Of a stretch of DNA of 64,000 nt, positions 1 to 8,292 are shown in pieces. Source of the DNA: Streptomyces montanisoli (GTDB lineage Bacteria; Actinomycetota; Actinomycetes; Streptomycetales; Streptomycetaceae); NCBI RefSeq assembly GCF_017813245.1, contig NZ_JAGIQL010000004.1:1-64000 (forward strand). Direction: 5' to 3'. The number at the start of each line of letters is the position of its first letter. Within the stretch, counting starts at the first letter, position 1. The notes beneath the pieces are model-generated. The model was not told the DNA's origin and searched no databases. It saw only the letters and a list, made by a program, of their open reading frames with translations. The position numbers and the translations under genes were made by a program.

Positions 1-28
1 GGGGGCCCGGGGGCCCGAATGGCGCCGG

Positions 29-370
29 TCAGCCCGCCGGCGCCAGCGCCGCGTCGACCAGGCAGACGAACGGCGCGAGGCCGCCGAGCCGCAGCGCGCG
101 GCGCACCGGGAAGGCGGCGCCGTCCACGATCACCTCGGTGCCCGGGGCGAGCCCCTGCTGGCCCAGGGCGAGGCAGCGGACGACGGCGCCCGTCACCGAC
201 GTGACGTCCGCCATGTGCAGTACCACCCGGCGCACCGCGCCCGCCGCGATCCCGTCGAGCAACTCACGCAGCCGCGCCGTGTCCCCGTCCCGCAGATCGC
301 CGCGCAGGTGCAGCGCCGCGATCTTGCCCGAGAAGGCGAGGTGTGCCTCGAAGGCCGTGTCCGTGGCCAT
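29..370 (-). CDS. STAS-domain protein, anti-anti-sigma factor-like
   Basis: A 113-residue protein that is essentially one STAS domain, the fold used by anti-sigma-factor antagonists in partner-switching signalling. Visible features are the N-terminal beta strands, the central hydrophobic strand VRRVVLHMADVTSV and a helix VVRCLALG. In active antagonists the turn after this strand usually reads DSSG and carries the phosphorylated Ser. Here the same place reads TGAV, so the phosphosite appears to be missing and normal kinase control is doubtful. A GAGAGGAA ribosome site lies before the ATG at 370. No sigma factor or kinase lies beside it in the window, so its partner is unknown. It could instead be a structural STAS relative such as an MlaB-like protein. 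Confidence 0.75.
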   Translation of the reverse strand: MATDTAFEAHLAFSGKIAALHLRGDLRDGDTARLRELLDGIAAGAVRRVVLHMADVTSVTGAVVRCLALGQQGLAPGTEVIVDGAAFPVRRALRLGGLAPFVCLVDAALAPAG

Positions 371-419
371 GTCCGTTCCTCTCGTGTCAGGTCGTACGGG
401 TACTCGCCGCGCGGCGGAC

Positions 420-2486
420 TCAGCGGGCCGTCAGGGCGACCACGCTGTGTCCGGCGAGCTGGAGCGAGCCGCGCACGAGGGCGGGCTCCCGCCCCGGCGG
501 GTGGCTGTCCAGCGGTGGTGGCGCGCCGGTGTCCATGGACAGGTGCCAGCGCGTACCCGGCGGCGGCCCGGGCAGCCGGACGGTACGCCGAGCGCCGCCG
601 GTGTTGGCCGCCAGGTAGACCGTGTCCGCCGTGCCCACCGGCTGCTGCTGGTGCAGCATGACCGCCAGCAGGGTCGACGACGGGTGCCAGTCCGGCTCTC
701 CCGGCGTCTCACCGTGCCAGCTCACCGGCGGGTAGCTCCATCCGTCGGGCAGGGCGCCGTCGGGGTGTGTGGTGCGCCGCAGCACCGGGTGGGCACGGCG
801 GAACGCGACGCAGTGGGAGACGAAACGCAGCAGTGCCGCCTGACCGCCGGTGTGCGACCAGTTCAGCCAGCTCACAGGCGAGTCCTGGCTGTAGGCGTTG
901 TTGTTGCCGCGCTGCGTGCGCCCGAACTCGTCGCCGGCGAGCAGCATGGGGACGCCGGCGCTGGTCAGCAGGAGCAGCAGCGCGTTGCGGCGCTGCTGCT
1001 CGCGCAGGCGCAGCACCCTGTGATCGTCGGTCGGCCCCTCGTAGCCGCAGTTCCAGCTCTCCTCGTCGGGAATGCCGTCGTCACCCCCCTCGCCGTTGTC
1101 CTCGTTGTGCCGCCGGTCGTAGGACGTCCAGTCGGCGAGGGTGAGGCCGTCGTGGCAGGTGATGTAGTTGACCGACGCGGTGGTGGGACGGCCCGTGTAC
1201 AGGTCGGGTGAGCCGACGAAGCGGGTCGCGAATTCGCCGGCGCTGCCCCGCCTGCCGAGCAGGAAGCGCCGTACCGCGTCGCGGTAGCGGCCGTTCCACT
1301 CGCTCCACCGGCCGTGGCCGGGGAAGGATCCCACCTGGTCGAGCCCGGTGGCGTCGGTGGCCTCGGCGATCAGCAGCCGTCCGGCGAGCACCGGGTCGTG
1401 CGCGACGGCCGCGAGCAGCGGTGGATCGTCCATGACCCGGCCGTCCGCCCCCCGAGTGAGGATGGACGCCATGTCGAAGCGGAATCCGTCCACGTCGTAG
1501 CGGGTGACCCAGTCACGAAGACAGTCGAGGATGAAGCGCGAGGTGATCGGATGGCCGGCGTTGACGGTGTTGCCGGTGGCGGTGATGTTGAGCGGCTCGC
1601 CGTCCGGCGTCAGGAGGTAGTACGCCGGCTCGTCCAGGCCGCGGAAGGACAGCATGGGTCCCGTGCGGCCGCCCTCCGCGGTGTGGTTGAACACCACGTC
1701 GAGCACCACCTGGATGCCCGACCGGTGCAACGCACCAACTGTCTCGCGCAGTTCGGCGTCGGCGCCGGCCGGGGTGGGGTCGGCCGCGTACGCCGACTTC
1801 GGCGCGGCGAAGCCGACGGTGTTGTAGCCCCAGTAGTTCGGCAGCGGGGCGCCGCTCTCCGGTGACGTGTACGTGTTGTCGGACTCGTCGAACTCCGCGA
1901 TCGGAAGCAGTTCCACACAGTTGACGCCCAGTTCCCGCAGGTACGGGATCTTCTCGCGCAGCCCGGCGAACGTTCCCGGGTGGCTTACGCCCGAGCTGGG
2001 ATCGCGGGAGAAGCCGCGCACGTGCGCCTCGTAGATCACCAGGTCGGCCGGGTCGATCAGCGGCCGGGGCACGGCGGGCGGGCCGGGCAGGGGCAGCACA
2101 CGGGAGCGGTACCGCGGCCGTTCGCCCCACGCGCCCGCCCCGGCCAGCCCCCGTGCGTACGGGTCGAGCAGTACCGGCGAGCGGGCACCGGTCGGTTGCT
2201 CGACGCGGTAGCCGTAGTCGAAACTGCCGGGTTCGGCGCCGTACAGCCGAATGGTGTGCACGGTGCCGACGCGGCCCTCGTCGGGGAAGGGGTACTCGGC
2301 CAGTACAGTGCCGGTGCCCGGGTCCATCAGCACCAGCCACAGGCGCGGTGTGCCACGTGCGTGCACCGCGAAGTTGACCGCGCCGGCCACCGGGGTCGCT
2401 CCGAACGGCTGCGCTCGCCCGGGGCCGACACACAGCCTGTCCAGGAGTGGCGGCGCCTGCCCGGCGGCTGTCGCGGGAGGCGTCAC
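420..2486 (-). CDS. glgX: Glycogen debranching enzyme GlgX (isoamylase type)
   Basis: A 688-residue GH13 enzyme of the GlgX/isoamylase group, which removes alpha-1,6 side chains from trimmed glycogen or maltodextrin in the cytoplasm. An N-terminal CBM48-like beta domain (about 15-110) precedes the barrel. Catalytic blocks are visible: DGFRFDMAS with the nucleophile near residue 336, LLIAEATD with the general acid near 374 and NYITCHDG with the third Asp near 445. Length is normal for GlgX. Its start overlaps the stop of the upstream epimerase gene by 4 bp (ATGA), so the two are translationally coupled. It is the last gene of a leftward run that faces a GlgE-pathway operon, consistent with shared alpha-glucan turnover. 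Confidence 0.93.
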   Translation of the reverse strand: MTPPATAAGQAPPLLDRLCVGPGRAQPFGATPVAGAVNFAVHARGTPRLWLVLMDPGTGTVLAEYPFPDEGRVGTVHTIRLYGAEPGSFDYGYRVEQPTGARSPVLLDPYARGLAGAGAWGERPRYRSRVLPLPGPPAVPRPLIDPADLVIYEAHVRGFSRDPSSGVSHPGTFAGLREKIPYLRELGVNCVELLPIAEFDESDNTYTSPESGAPLPNYWGYNTVGFAAPKSAYAADPTPAGADAELRETVGALHRSGIQVVLDVVFNHTAEGGRTGPMLSFRGLDEPAYYLLTPDGEPLNITATGNTVNAGHPITSRFILDCLRDWVTRYDVDGFRFDMASILTRGADGRVMDDPPLLAAVAHDPVLAGRLLIAEATDATGLDQVGSFPGHGRWSEWNGRYRDAVRRFLLGRRGSAGEFATRFVGSPDLYTGRPTTASVNYITCHDGLTLADWTSYDRRHNEDNGEGGDDGIPDEESWNCGYEGPTDDHRVLRLREQQRRNALLLLLTSAGVPMLLAGDEFGRTQRGNNNAYSQDSPVSWLNWSHTGGQAALLRFVSHCVAFRRAHPVLRRTTHPDGALPDGWSYPPVSWHGETPGEPDWHPSSTLLAVMLHQQQPVGTADTVYLAANTGGARRTVRLPGPPPGTRWHLSMDTGAPPPLDSHPPGREPALVRGSLQLAGHSVVALTAR

Positions 2487-4309
2487 GACGTGCTCCCCAC
2501 CGGGCGCAGGCGCGCTCTGACGAGGTGCCGGGCGCGGTCCACCGGGAGCCGCACGGTCAGCGACGCGGAGTCGAAGTCGGTATGGGGCGCGCCGTCCACG
2601 AGGACCGAATCGAGCACCACCCGGCCGGGCGGCAGCATGTCGGGCGCCACGCGCAGCAGCCCCTGCGGGTAGTACGCGTCAGCGCGGGGCCTGAACCACA
2701 GGTCCAGAGGCTCTCGGTGCACCAGCAGCCGCCCGTACACCTCGGCCAGGTAGGCCAGTTCCGCCGCGTGGTACATGCTCATCGCGTGGCTGCCCTTGAG
2801 CCGCTCGTCGCCCACGTGGTACGGGACCCCGTCGGCGAGCACGGAGAAGTGGACGGCGCCCTCGTCATGGTCGAGGAAGAAGGCGTTGTAGAAGGCGGAC
2901 GCCTCCTCCGCGTGCCGCAGGAAGCCGTCGTCGCCCGTGTTCCCGGCCAGTACCAGATAGGCCAGGACGGCCTGTTCCTGTTGCCACCAGGTCTTGTGGT
3001 CGTGCCAGACGAACGCATGGCGTCCGAGGTCCGCTCGGCGCTCGACCATGTCGTACCAGCCGCCGCGCCGCGGATCGCGGCCGACGTCCGGCATGGTGCG
3101 GCCGATGCGTTCGGCCAGTTCGCGGTAGGCGGGCTTGGGCATCGCGGCGTTCATCCGCATGAGGTTCCAGGCGATCTTCAGGTTGTGGCCCACGACGGCC
3201 CGGTCCTGCTGCCAGCCCCAGGACCGGTCCGGTGTCCAGTCGGCGTGGAAGCGTTCGTCGACGAAGGGGCTGCCGTCGGCCGACCGGTCGGGCATGTGCG
3301 TGACGATCATGTCGAACGTATGTTCAAGCATGTGCAGGTACCGTTCGTCGCCGGTCGCTCCGTACAGGTTGAACAGGTAGGCGGGGGCATGGTCGCCCAC
3401 CGAGTTCCAGTTCTTGCGAGACCGGTTCGGGCCGAGCGACGCGTGGTGCGGATCGAGCGTCACCGGGTCGATGTGCGAGTAATAGCCGCCGAGGCGCCGG
3501 TCGGCGAAGAACCGCTCGAAGAGCCGGACGGTGCCCTCGGCGTCGGCCAGGAGGGCCGGCGCGCCGGTCATCCGGTAGGTCTGCACGAGGCCCGCCAGCG
3601 CGTAGATCTGCTCGTACGCCGGTATCGCGCCGCGGTCGTCACCGAACTCCGACGCGTAGAAGCCGCGCGGCCGCGGCCCGCCGGCGTCCAGGCCGTGGTA
3701 CCAGGACACGATGTCCTCGACCGGGTCGACCGAGCGCAGGTGGTCGTGGAGGTAGTCCGACCCGGCCTCGGCCACGTCGAGGAAGTCCTCCTCGCCGGTG
3801 AGCGTGAAGGCCGACGCCATCCCGTACACCATCCGCGAGATGGTGTCGGTCTCCTGGATGTGGACGGTGGTCTTGCCGCCGCCCCCGCCGAGCTCGGTCC
3901 GGTAACCGGTGAAGTCGATCGGCCCGTCGCCGAACTGGGAGCGCCGGTAGAAGCGGGCGAGCCCTCGCAGTTGCGCCGTCCACCAGCCGGACGACGCGTA
4001 CGGCAGTGGCGAGCCCGGCCCACTGACCACGACGACAGCGGTGGCCTGGTGGTGCAGGCCGCCCTCGTGCGGGTAGACCGGGCCGTGGCTGAAGACGAGG
4101 GCGCCCGGGGCCAGCAGGTCGTCGAGCCGTCCGGTCACGTCCTGGTACGGCTCGCCCAGGTTGCGCAGCCGCTGCCCGTAGGTGACGTCTGTCAGGTGGA
4201 CGACCACGGTGCCGCCGCCGGGGGTGCGCAGCTCCACCTGGCGCCCGCGACGAGCGAGCACCCGGCCGGCCACGGTGTCGGAGAAGGTGAAGTCCAGGTC
4301 AATGGCCAT
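2483..4309 (-). CDS. AGE-family (N-acylglucosamine 2-epimerase-like) sugar epimerase/isomerase
   Basis: A protein of about 608 residues whose C-terminal two thirds look like the alpha6/alpha6 barrel of the AGE superfamily (N-acylglucosamine 2-epimerase, mannose isomerase, cellobiose 2-epimerase). The supporting blocks are WGWQQDRAVVGHNLKIAW, KTWWQQEQAV and a final LKGSHAMSMYHAAE, which resembles the family KG-x-YH-x-x-E end. The first 150 residues are extra relative to ordinary AGE enzymes (about 400 residues) and look like a beta-rich domain. I chose the ATG at 4309 (MAIDLDF); an in-frame ATG at 4348 would add 13 residues. It is coupled to glgX, so an oligosaccharide or keto-sugar substrate is plausible. 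The exact substrate cannot be read from the sequence. Confidence 0.72.
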   Translation of the reverse strand: MAIDLDFTFSDTVAGRVLARRGRQVELRTPGGGTVVVHLTDVTYGQRLRNLGEPYQDVTGRLDDLLAPGALVFSHGPVYPHEGGLHHQATAVVVVSGPGSPLPYASSGWWTAQLRGLARFYRRSQFGDGPIDFTGYRTELGGGGGKTTVHIQETDTISRMVYGMASAFTLTGEEDFLDVAEAGSDYLHDHLRSVDPVEDIVSWYHGLDAGGPRPRGFYASEFGDDRGAIPAYEQIYALAGLVQTYRMTGAPALLADAEGTVRLFERFFADRRLGGYYSHIDPVTLDPHHASLGPNRSRKNWNSVGDHAPAYLFNLYGATGDERYLHMLEHTFDMIVTHMPDRSADGSPFVDERFHADWTPDRSWGWQQDRAVVGHNLKIAWNLMRMNAAMPKPAYRELAERIGRTMPDVGRDPRRGGWYDMVERRADLGRHAFVWHDHKTWWQQEQAVLAYLVLAGNTGDDGFLRHAEEASAFYNAFFLDHDEGAVHFSVLADGVPYHVGDERLKGSHAMSMYHAAELAYLAEVYGRLLVHREPLDLWFRPRADAYYPQGLLRVAPDMLPPGRVVLDSVLVDGAPHTDFDSASLTVRLPVDRARHLVRARLRPVGSTS

Positions 4310-4369
4310 GACCGGCCTCGCCTGCACTCGGCCCGGCACCAGGTGCACGGCGGTGCGGTGCGTGACGGT

Positions 4370-4978
4370 TCACGCCGCCACCGCCCGGACGTCGAGCAGG
4401 TCGATGACGCCGCGGGCCAGCAGGTGGCAGTCCTCGACCGTGCGGCTGGTCACCAGGTCCCCGTCGATCACCAGGTCCTGCTCGGTGTAGTGCGCGCCCA
4501 TGTTGCGCACGTCGCCCACCAGGTTGTTGTGGCAGGTGACGGGGCGGCCGCGGACCAGTTCGGGCGCGGCGGACACCAGCAGCAGCCCGTGGCAGGAGAA
4601 CGCCTTGATCAGGTTCGGCATCCGGAAGGCGCGCCGCATCAGGTCGACGGCGGGCGCGGGGACGCCGAGGTCATCGGTGTAGCGGAGCCGGTCGGAGACC
4701 ATTCCGGCCGGCACCACGAGTGCGGACAGGCGCGACAGCTCACCGTAGTCGAGCGCTTCGAGGTCGCCTGTCACGGTGACCGTCGCGCGGGTCTCGTGGC
4801 CGGTGAAGGTGAGGGACCGCTGTCCCCACAGCCGGGTCAACAGCACGACCTCGGCTCCCTCCTCGGCGAAACGGCGGCGGTAGTAGGAGATCTCGTCCTC
4901 GACGAAGTCGCTCTCCATGAGGATCCCGACGCGTTTTCCGGCAAGACGCCCGGACCGGTTCGGCACGGCCTCGGCCAT
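4370..4978 (-). CDS. DJ-1/PfpI superfamily protein
   Basis: A 202-residue class I glutamine-amidotransferase-like protein of the DJ-1/PfpI superfamily. The nucleophile elbow reads AFSCHGLLL with the Cys at residue 129, and the acidic partner is probably in MESDFVEDE (residues 21-29). Members of this superfamily include proteases, glyoxalases/deglycases and isonitrile hydratases, so the reaction cannot be assigned. It sits between the epimerase gene and an NTF2-like gene in the same leftward run, and a second DJ-1/PfpI protein lies 2.2 kb upstream. Two such proteins in one gene set suggests handling of a reactive carbonyl or isonitrile intermediate; that is inference. Confidence 0.85.
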   Translation of the reverse strand: MAEAVPNRSGRLAGKRVGILMESDFVEDEISYYRRRFAEEGAEVVLLTRLWGQRSLTFTGHETRATVTVTGDLEALDYGELSRLSALVVPAGMVSDRLRYTDDLGVPAPAVDLMRRAFRMPNLIKAFSCHGLLLVSAAPELVRGRPVTCHNNLVGDVRNMGAHYTEQDLVIDGDLVTSRTVEDCHLLARGVIDLLDVRAVAA

Positions 4979-5017
4979 GGTTGTGTCCTTCCCATCGGGT
5001 CGATCGGTGGCGCGCGG

Positions 5018-5464
5018 TCAGGGGCGGGTGAGCGCGACGACCGGCGGGTGCTGCACGAAGGCGATGCCGCGGATACGGGGCACACCGCCCTGGAGCACCA
5101 CCCGCCAGATCTGGCGGGTGGTCTCCTGCTGTGGGGCGGCGGAACCGGCGCGTGTGATGGTCACCTCCGCATGGATCGGGGAGACGAGCTGGATGCGGAC
5201 CTCCTCGGCGGGCCGGGCGCCCAGGAAGCCGAAGCCGCCCGCCCGCCCGCGATACCACGCCCTGAACTCCTCGAAATGGCCCTGGAACTCGTCGGTGCCG
5301 CGCACCGTCCGTCCTGGCAGTTCGAGCAGCAGGCCGTTGGCCAGGTGCGGCAGCAGGTCCGCCGCGGAAGGGCGCCGGGCCAGCGCGGCCTGCCATTGGG
5401 TGACGAGTCTGCGGACCGCCGGTACCGACAGCGCAGTCCTCCTGGCAGGCTCGGGTGATTCCAT
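5018..5464 (-). CDS. NTF2/SnoaL-like protein
   Basis: A 148-residue protein with an NTF2-like cone fold signature: an N-terminal helical part (VRRLVTQWQAAL), a central GTDEFQGHFEEFRAWY segment, then four beta strands ending RQIWRVVLQGGVPRIRGIAF. The ATG at 5464 is preceded by a strong GGAGGAAG ribosome site 7 bases away; a longer open frame reaches 5788 but has no ribosome site and shares the upstream gene's DNA. Small NTF2-like proteins act as cyclases, isomerases, hydroxylases or dimerisation partners in secondary metabolism. At least three more genes of this fold lie at 16.6-19.9 kb, supporting one connected locus. Its specific role is not known. Confidence 0.8.
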   Translation of the reverse strand: MESPEPARRTALSVPAVRRLVTQWQAALARRPSAADLLPHLANGLLLELPGRTVRGTDEFQGHFEEFRAWYRGRAGGFGFLGARPAEEVRIQLVSPIHAEVTITRAGSAAPQQETTRQIWRVVLQGGVPRIRGIAFVQHPPVVALTRP

Positions 5465-5499
5465 GAGTGTGTCTTCCTCCTTCGGGTTCTTCGCCGGGC

Positions 5500-7125
5500 T
5501 CAGTCGGTGTCCAGGTCGATGAGGTAGGGGCCGTCGTGGGCGAGCATCTCCCCGACGGCGTCGGCCACCTGGCCGGGCCGCTCGACCCGGCGGCCGGGCA
5601 CGCCGAGGGAGCCCGCCAGGTCCGTGAAGCGGATCGCCGGATCCGACAGGTCGAACGCCGCCGGAGCGGTGTGCCGGGCGATGCCGAGACCGTCCCAGTA
5701 CTGCTCGATGTTGAGGTCGAGCAGCCGGTAGCGGTGGTTGTTGCAGATGACGAACTTCGCGCCGATGCCGTAGCGCGCCGCCGTCCACAGTGCCTGGATG
5801 GTGTACATGCTGCCGCCGTCGCCGGTGAAACCGACCACCGGCAGTTCCGGGCGGGCCAGCTTGACGCCGAGCGCGCCCGGGATGCCGACGCCGAGCGAGC
5901 CGCCCCTGGTCTGGAAGAACCGGCCGGGCTCTCTGGGCGGCAGGTGCCGCGCCAGCGGACCGGACGCGGTCAGCGCCTCGTCGAAGACAGCGAGCTCGGC
6001 CGGGGCGCGTTCGGCCAGTGTGCGGACGAACAGGTCGAGGAGGGAGTCGTCCTCGGCGCCGCCCGTGCCGGCCGTGTCGCCCGTACCGGCCGCCGGGCGC
6101 CGTTCGTGGGGTACACCGCCCGCGCCCTGCCGGTCCATGGCGCCGGCCAGCGCCGCGAGGGCGAGCTTGGGGTCGGCCACCATGCCGAGGTCGACGGGGA
6201 AGTTCTTCGCGATCTCGTACGCGTCCAGGTCGATGTGGACGATTTGGGCGTCTTCGTGGAAGGGGCTGGTCAGCGAGGGGAACACCTCGGGGAAGAGATA
6301 GGTCCCCACGACCAGCACGGAGTCGGCGCCGGCGACCACGCGGGCGCTGTCGGCTCCGAACATGTGGCCCAGCTGGCCCCCGTACAGCGGGTGCGTGGTG
6401 TCGAAGTTGACCTCAGAGGAGTTGACGCCCCACACCGGTGCTCCCAACCGCTGTGCGACTTCCCTGAGTTCGGCTTGTGCGCCACTGGCGGCGACGCCGT
6501 CGCCCATGAGGATCAGTGGCCGCCGCCCGGCCAGCAGCGTGCTGGCGGCACGCTCCACCAGCTCGGGCGACGGCGCGGACCGGGTGTCGGGCAGCGAGGT
6601 GGGCACCGCGGTCTCGGTGGTGACCTGGTCGAGTACGTCGGCGGGCAGGACCACGAGGACCGGGCCGCGCGGCGGGGTCATCGCGATCTTGACGGCCCGC
6701 CGCAGTACCCGCAGCGTGGAGGCCGGGTCGAGGACGCGGGTGGCGTACTTGGTCACCGGCTCGGCCATCGTCACCAGGTCGGCGGCCATCTGGGCGTCCA
6801 TGGCGTCGTAGCGCACGCCGGCGTCCCCGGCCAGCACGACCAGCGGTGAACCGCCGCGTTTGGCCTGGTACAGCATGCCGATCCCGTTGCCGAGGCCCAC
6901 TCCGGTGTGGAGCTGGACCAGGCCGGGCCGCTGGGCGGCGCGAGCGTATCCGTCCGCCATGCCCACCGCCACGCCTTCGTGGAGGGTCAGCAGGTAGGAC
7001 ATCCCGGAGCGGCCCGCCTCGTCGAGGAAGCCCTGCTCCACGGTGCCCGGATTGCCGAACATGTAGGTGATGCCGTCGGCCGCGAACTGCTCGTAGATCG
7101 CGGTCTTCCCTGGTCTGGCTCGCAT
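5500..7125 (-). CDS. Thiamine-diphosphate-dependent enzyme (benzoylformate decarboxylase/ALS-like)
   Basis: A 541-residue ThDP enzyme with the three-domain layout of the acetolactate synthase/benzoylformate decarboxylase family. The cofactor-activating Glu is at residue 50 (TLHEGVAVGMADGYAR). A central NAD/FAD-like domain covers roughly 190-340. The ThDP/Mg motif begins GDGGSMY near residue 432 and ends at ICNNH. A 30-residue Gly/Ala/Asp-rich insertion near 335-365 separates the domains. It probably decarboxylates or carboligates a 2-oxo acid; the overall look is nearer to decarboxylases than to true acetolactate synthase, and no small regulatory subunit is nearby. It lies between two accessory genes (NTF2-like, DJ-1/PfpI), which argues for a specialised rather than a branched-chain amino acid role. 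Confidence 0.85.
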   Translation of the reverse strand: MRARPGKTAIYEQFAADGITYMFGNPGTVEQGFLDEAGRSGMSYLLTLHEGVAVGMADGYARAAQRPGLVQLHTGVGLGNGIGMLYQAKRGGSPLVVLAGDAGVRYDAMDAQMAADLVTMAEPVTKYATRVLDPASTLRVLRRAVKIAMTPPRGPVLVVLPADVLDQVTTETAVPTSLPDTRSAPSPELVERAASTLLAGRRPLILMGDGVAASGAQAELREVAQRLGAPVWGVNSSEVNFDTTHPLYGGQLGHMFGADSARVVAGADSVLVVGTYLFPEVFPSLTSPFHEDAQIVHIDLDAYEIAKNFPVDLGMVADPKLALAALAGAMDRQGAGGVPHERRPAAGTGDTAGTGGAEDDSLLDLFVRTLAERAPAELAVFDEALTASGPLARHLPPREPGRFFQTRGGSLGVGIPGALGVKLARPELPVVGFTGDGGSMYTIQALWTAARYGIGAKFVICNNHRYRLLDLNIEQYWDGLGIARHTAPAAFDLSDPAIRFTDLAGSLGVPGRRVERPGQVADAVGEMLAHDGPYLIDLDTD

Positions 7126-7160
7126 GTCACTGCTCCTGGTTCGTGGGTGGGGTCGGCCGG

Positions 7161-7988
7161 CTACCAGCCGTAGCGACGAAGGCCGTTCTCCAGGACCCGC
7201 ACCAGGAGCTCGCCACTGGGGGCGGAGTCCGGCGTGGAGCGGGCGGTGACGAACGGGTGGTCGACGATGACGGACGTCTCCTTGCCGACGTTGCCGTGGA
7301 AGCCGCCGTCGGGGCCGGTCGCGTCGCGCAGGATGTACTCCAGCGGGTACGGGGGCGGGCCCATGTTGAAGTCGACGCCCACGAAGCCTGTGCCGTCCTT
7401 GTAGTCGTACTCCTTGGGATGGCCGGTGACGTGCTTGCCCTGGAGCAGGCTCGCGCGGGTCTCCAGGTCACGGGCGAAGGCCAGCACGGCGACGCCGTAG
7501 CACTCGGCCAGGATCGGCTTGTCCGCGGCGGCGAAGCCCAGCACGACCTCGTGCAGCCGCTCGTTGTTCGCGAGGTCCACGATCGGGCCGCTGCCACCGA
7601 CGATGACCAGCGCGTCGAAGCCGGCCACGAGGTCCCCGACGGCCGCGTCGCGCAGCCGGTGGTACTCCTCCAGCTCCCGCAGGTGGTTCAGCGAGCTGAA
7701 GTAGGGCCGTTCGGGTATGAGTTGCTGAAGGCTCAGCGGGCTGTCGAGGCGGGTGGAGGCGTCGATCTCCCGGACCTTGCGCGCCATGTCCCGCGTGGTG
7801 ACGGAACGGCCCAGCGGGGGGTCGACGTAATCCGGGTCGTAACTCGGCGGCAGTGCCTGGGCTCGCTGCCCGGTCGGTGTGGCGAAGGTGATGCGGTAGC
7901 CGCGGGCGTCGAACGCTTCGACGGGACCGACGAGTTCTTCTCCCCAGTAACCGAATTCGGAGAGAACCACCAGGATACGTTTCGACAC
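7161..7988 (-). CDS. DJ-1/PfpI superfamily protein, Hsp31-like length
   Basis: A 275-residue DJ-1/PfpI superfamily protein, longer than the 202-residue one downstream. The nucleophile elbow is ILAECYGVAVL with Cys163, and the N-terminus carries SEFGYWGEELVGPVEAF, matching the position of the family's acidic residue and cap segment. The sequence VIVGGSG (128-134) is the conserved strand before the elbow. Chaperone/glyoxalase members of similar length (Hsp31 group) are known, but the substrate here is unknown. It is the first gene of the leftward run and is divergent from glgE across a 304-bp intergenic region. Confidence 0.83.
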   Translation of the reverse strand: MSKRILVVLSEFGYWGEELVGPVEAFDARGYRITFATPTGQRAQALPPSYDPDYVDPPLGRSVTTRDMARKVREIDASTRLDSPLSLQQLIPERPYFSSLNHLRELEEYHRLRDAAVGDLVAGFDALVIVGGSGPIVDLANNERLHEVVLGFAAADKPILAECYGVAVLAFARDLETRASLLQGKHVTGHPKEYDYKDGTGFVGVDFNMGPPPYPLEYILRDATGPDGGFHGNVGKETSVIVDHPFVTARSTPDSAPSGELLVRVLENGLRRYGW

Positions 7989-8292
7989 GAATGACTCCCG
8001 AGATCATGGTTTCGTTGAATGGGGAACGAGCCCCGTGCGTGTTCGTTGAGAAAGGCCGTCAAAGGCCCGTCGCGAACGAGTCCGAGTGAACTCTCCATGG
8101 CTGTCGGCAGCAAGCGCCGGGTGGGTCGCGGTGACTACTTCTGGAAGTGGAAAGAATGTCCCGGCAGCGGACATCGGCCGCTTCGCAATTGCGTTAAGTC
8201 CAGGAAGTGCGCCACTGATTGCCCGCATCGCTTTCTTCTGCGGGTGATCGCTCCACATGATGACGGCATCGCAGAAGAAGAGGTGACGCACC
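7989..8292. promoter_or_regulatory. Divergent intergenic region between the leftward accessory operon and glgE
   Basis: A gene-free 304-bp stretch that must hold the promoters for both divergent operons. It is less GC-rich than its neighbours. It contains the 10-bp palindrome CGCAATTGCG (8184-8193) running into GTTAAGTCCA, and a GAAGAGGTG ribosome site just before the glgE ATG. Short open frames on both strands cross it, but none has a ribosome site or family resemblance. I could not assign a confident -35/-10 pair. Confidence 0.6.
8185..8202 (+). promoter_or_regulatory. Candidate shared operator, copy 1 (upstream of glgE)
   Basis: The 18-base sequence GCAATTGCGTTAAGTCCA, 90 bp before glgE, matches 15 of 18 bases of a sequence at 13638-13655, 81 bp before the first transposase-like gene. 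All three differences are transitions. This suggests a common regulator site, not proven. Confidence 0.4.

Noticed and set aside
1..28. GC palindromes (GGGCCC repeats) at the left edge as a terminator of the STAS gene
   Set aside because: The structure is cut by the window edge and such runs are common at this base composition; not enough sequence to decide.
2447..5458. 1003-codon open frame on the plus strand opposite the epimerase and DJ-1 genes
   Set aside because: It is a high-GC shadow: low-complexity Val/Gly/Arg/His content, no family motif, and it runs antisense across three well-supported genes.
5500..7125. Acetolactate synthase large subunit (ilvB)
   Set aside because: No small subunit or branched-chain amino acid genes nearby, and the sequence looks closer to decarboxylase-type ThDP enzymes.
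7989..8292. Short open frames in the glgE upstream region on both strands
   Set aside because: No ribosome sites, no conserved motifs, and they overlap the only possible promoter region.
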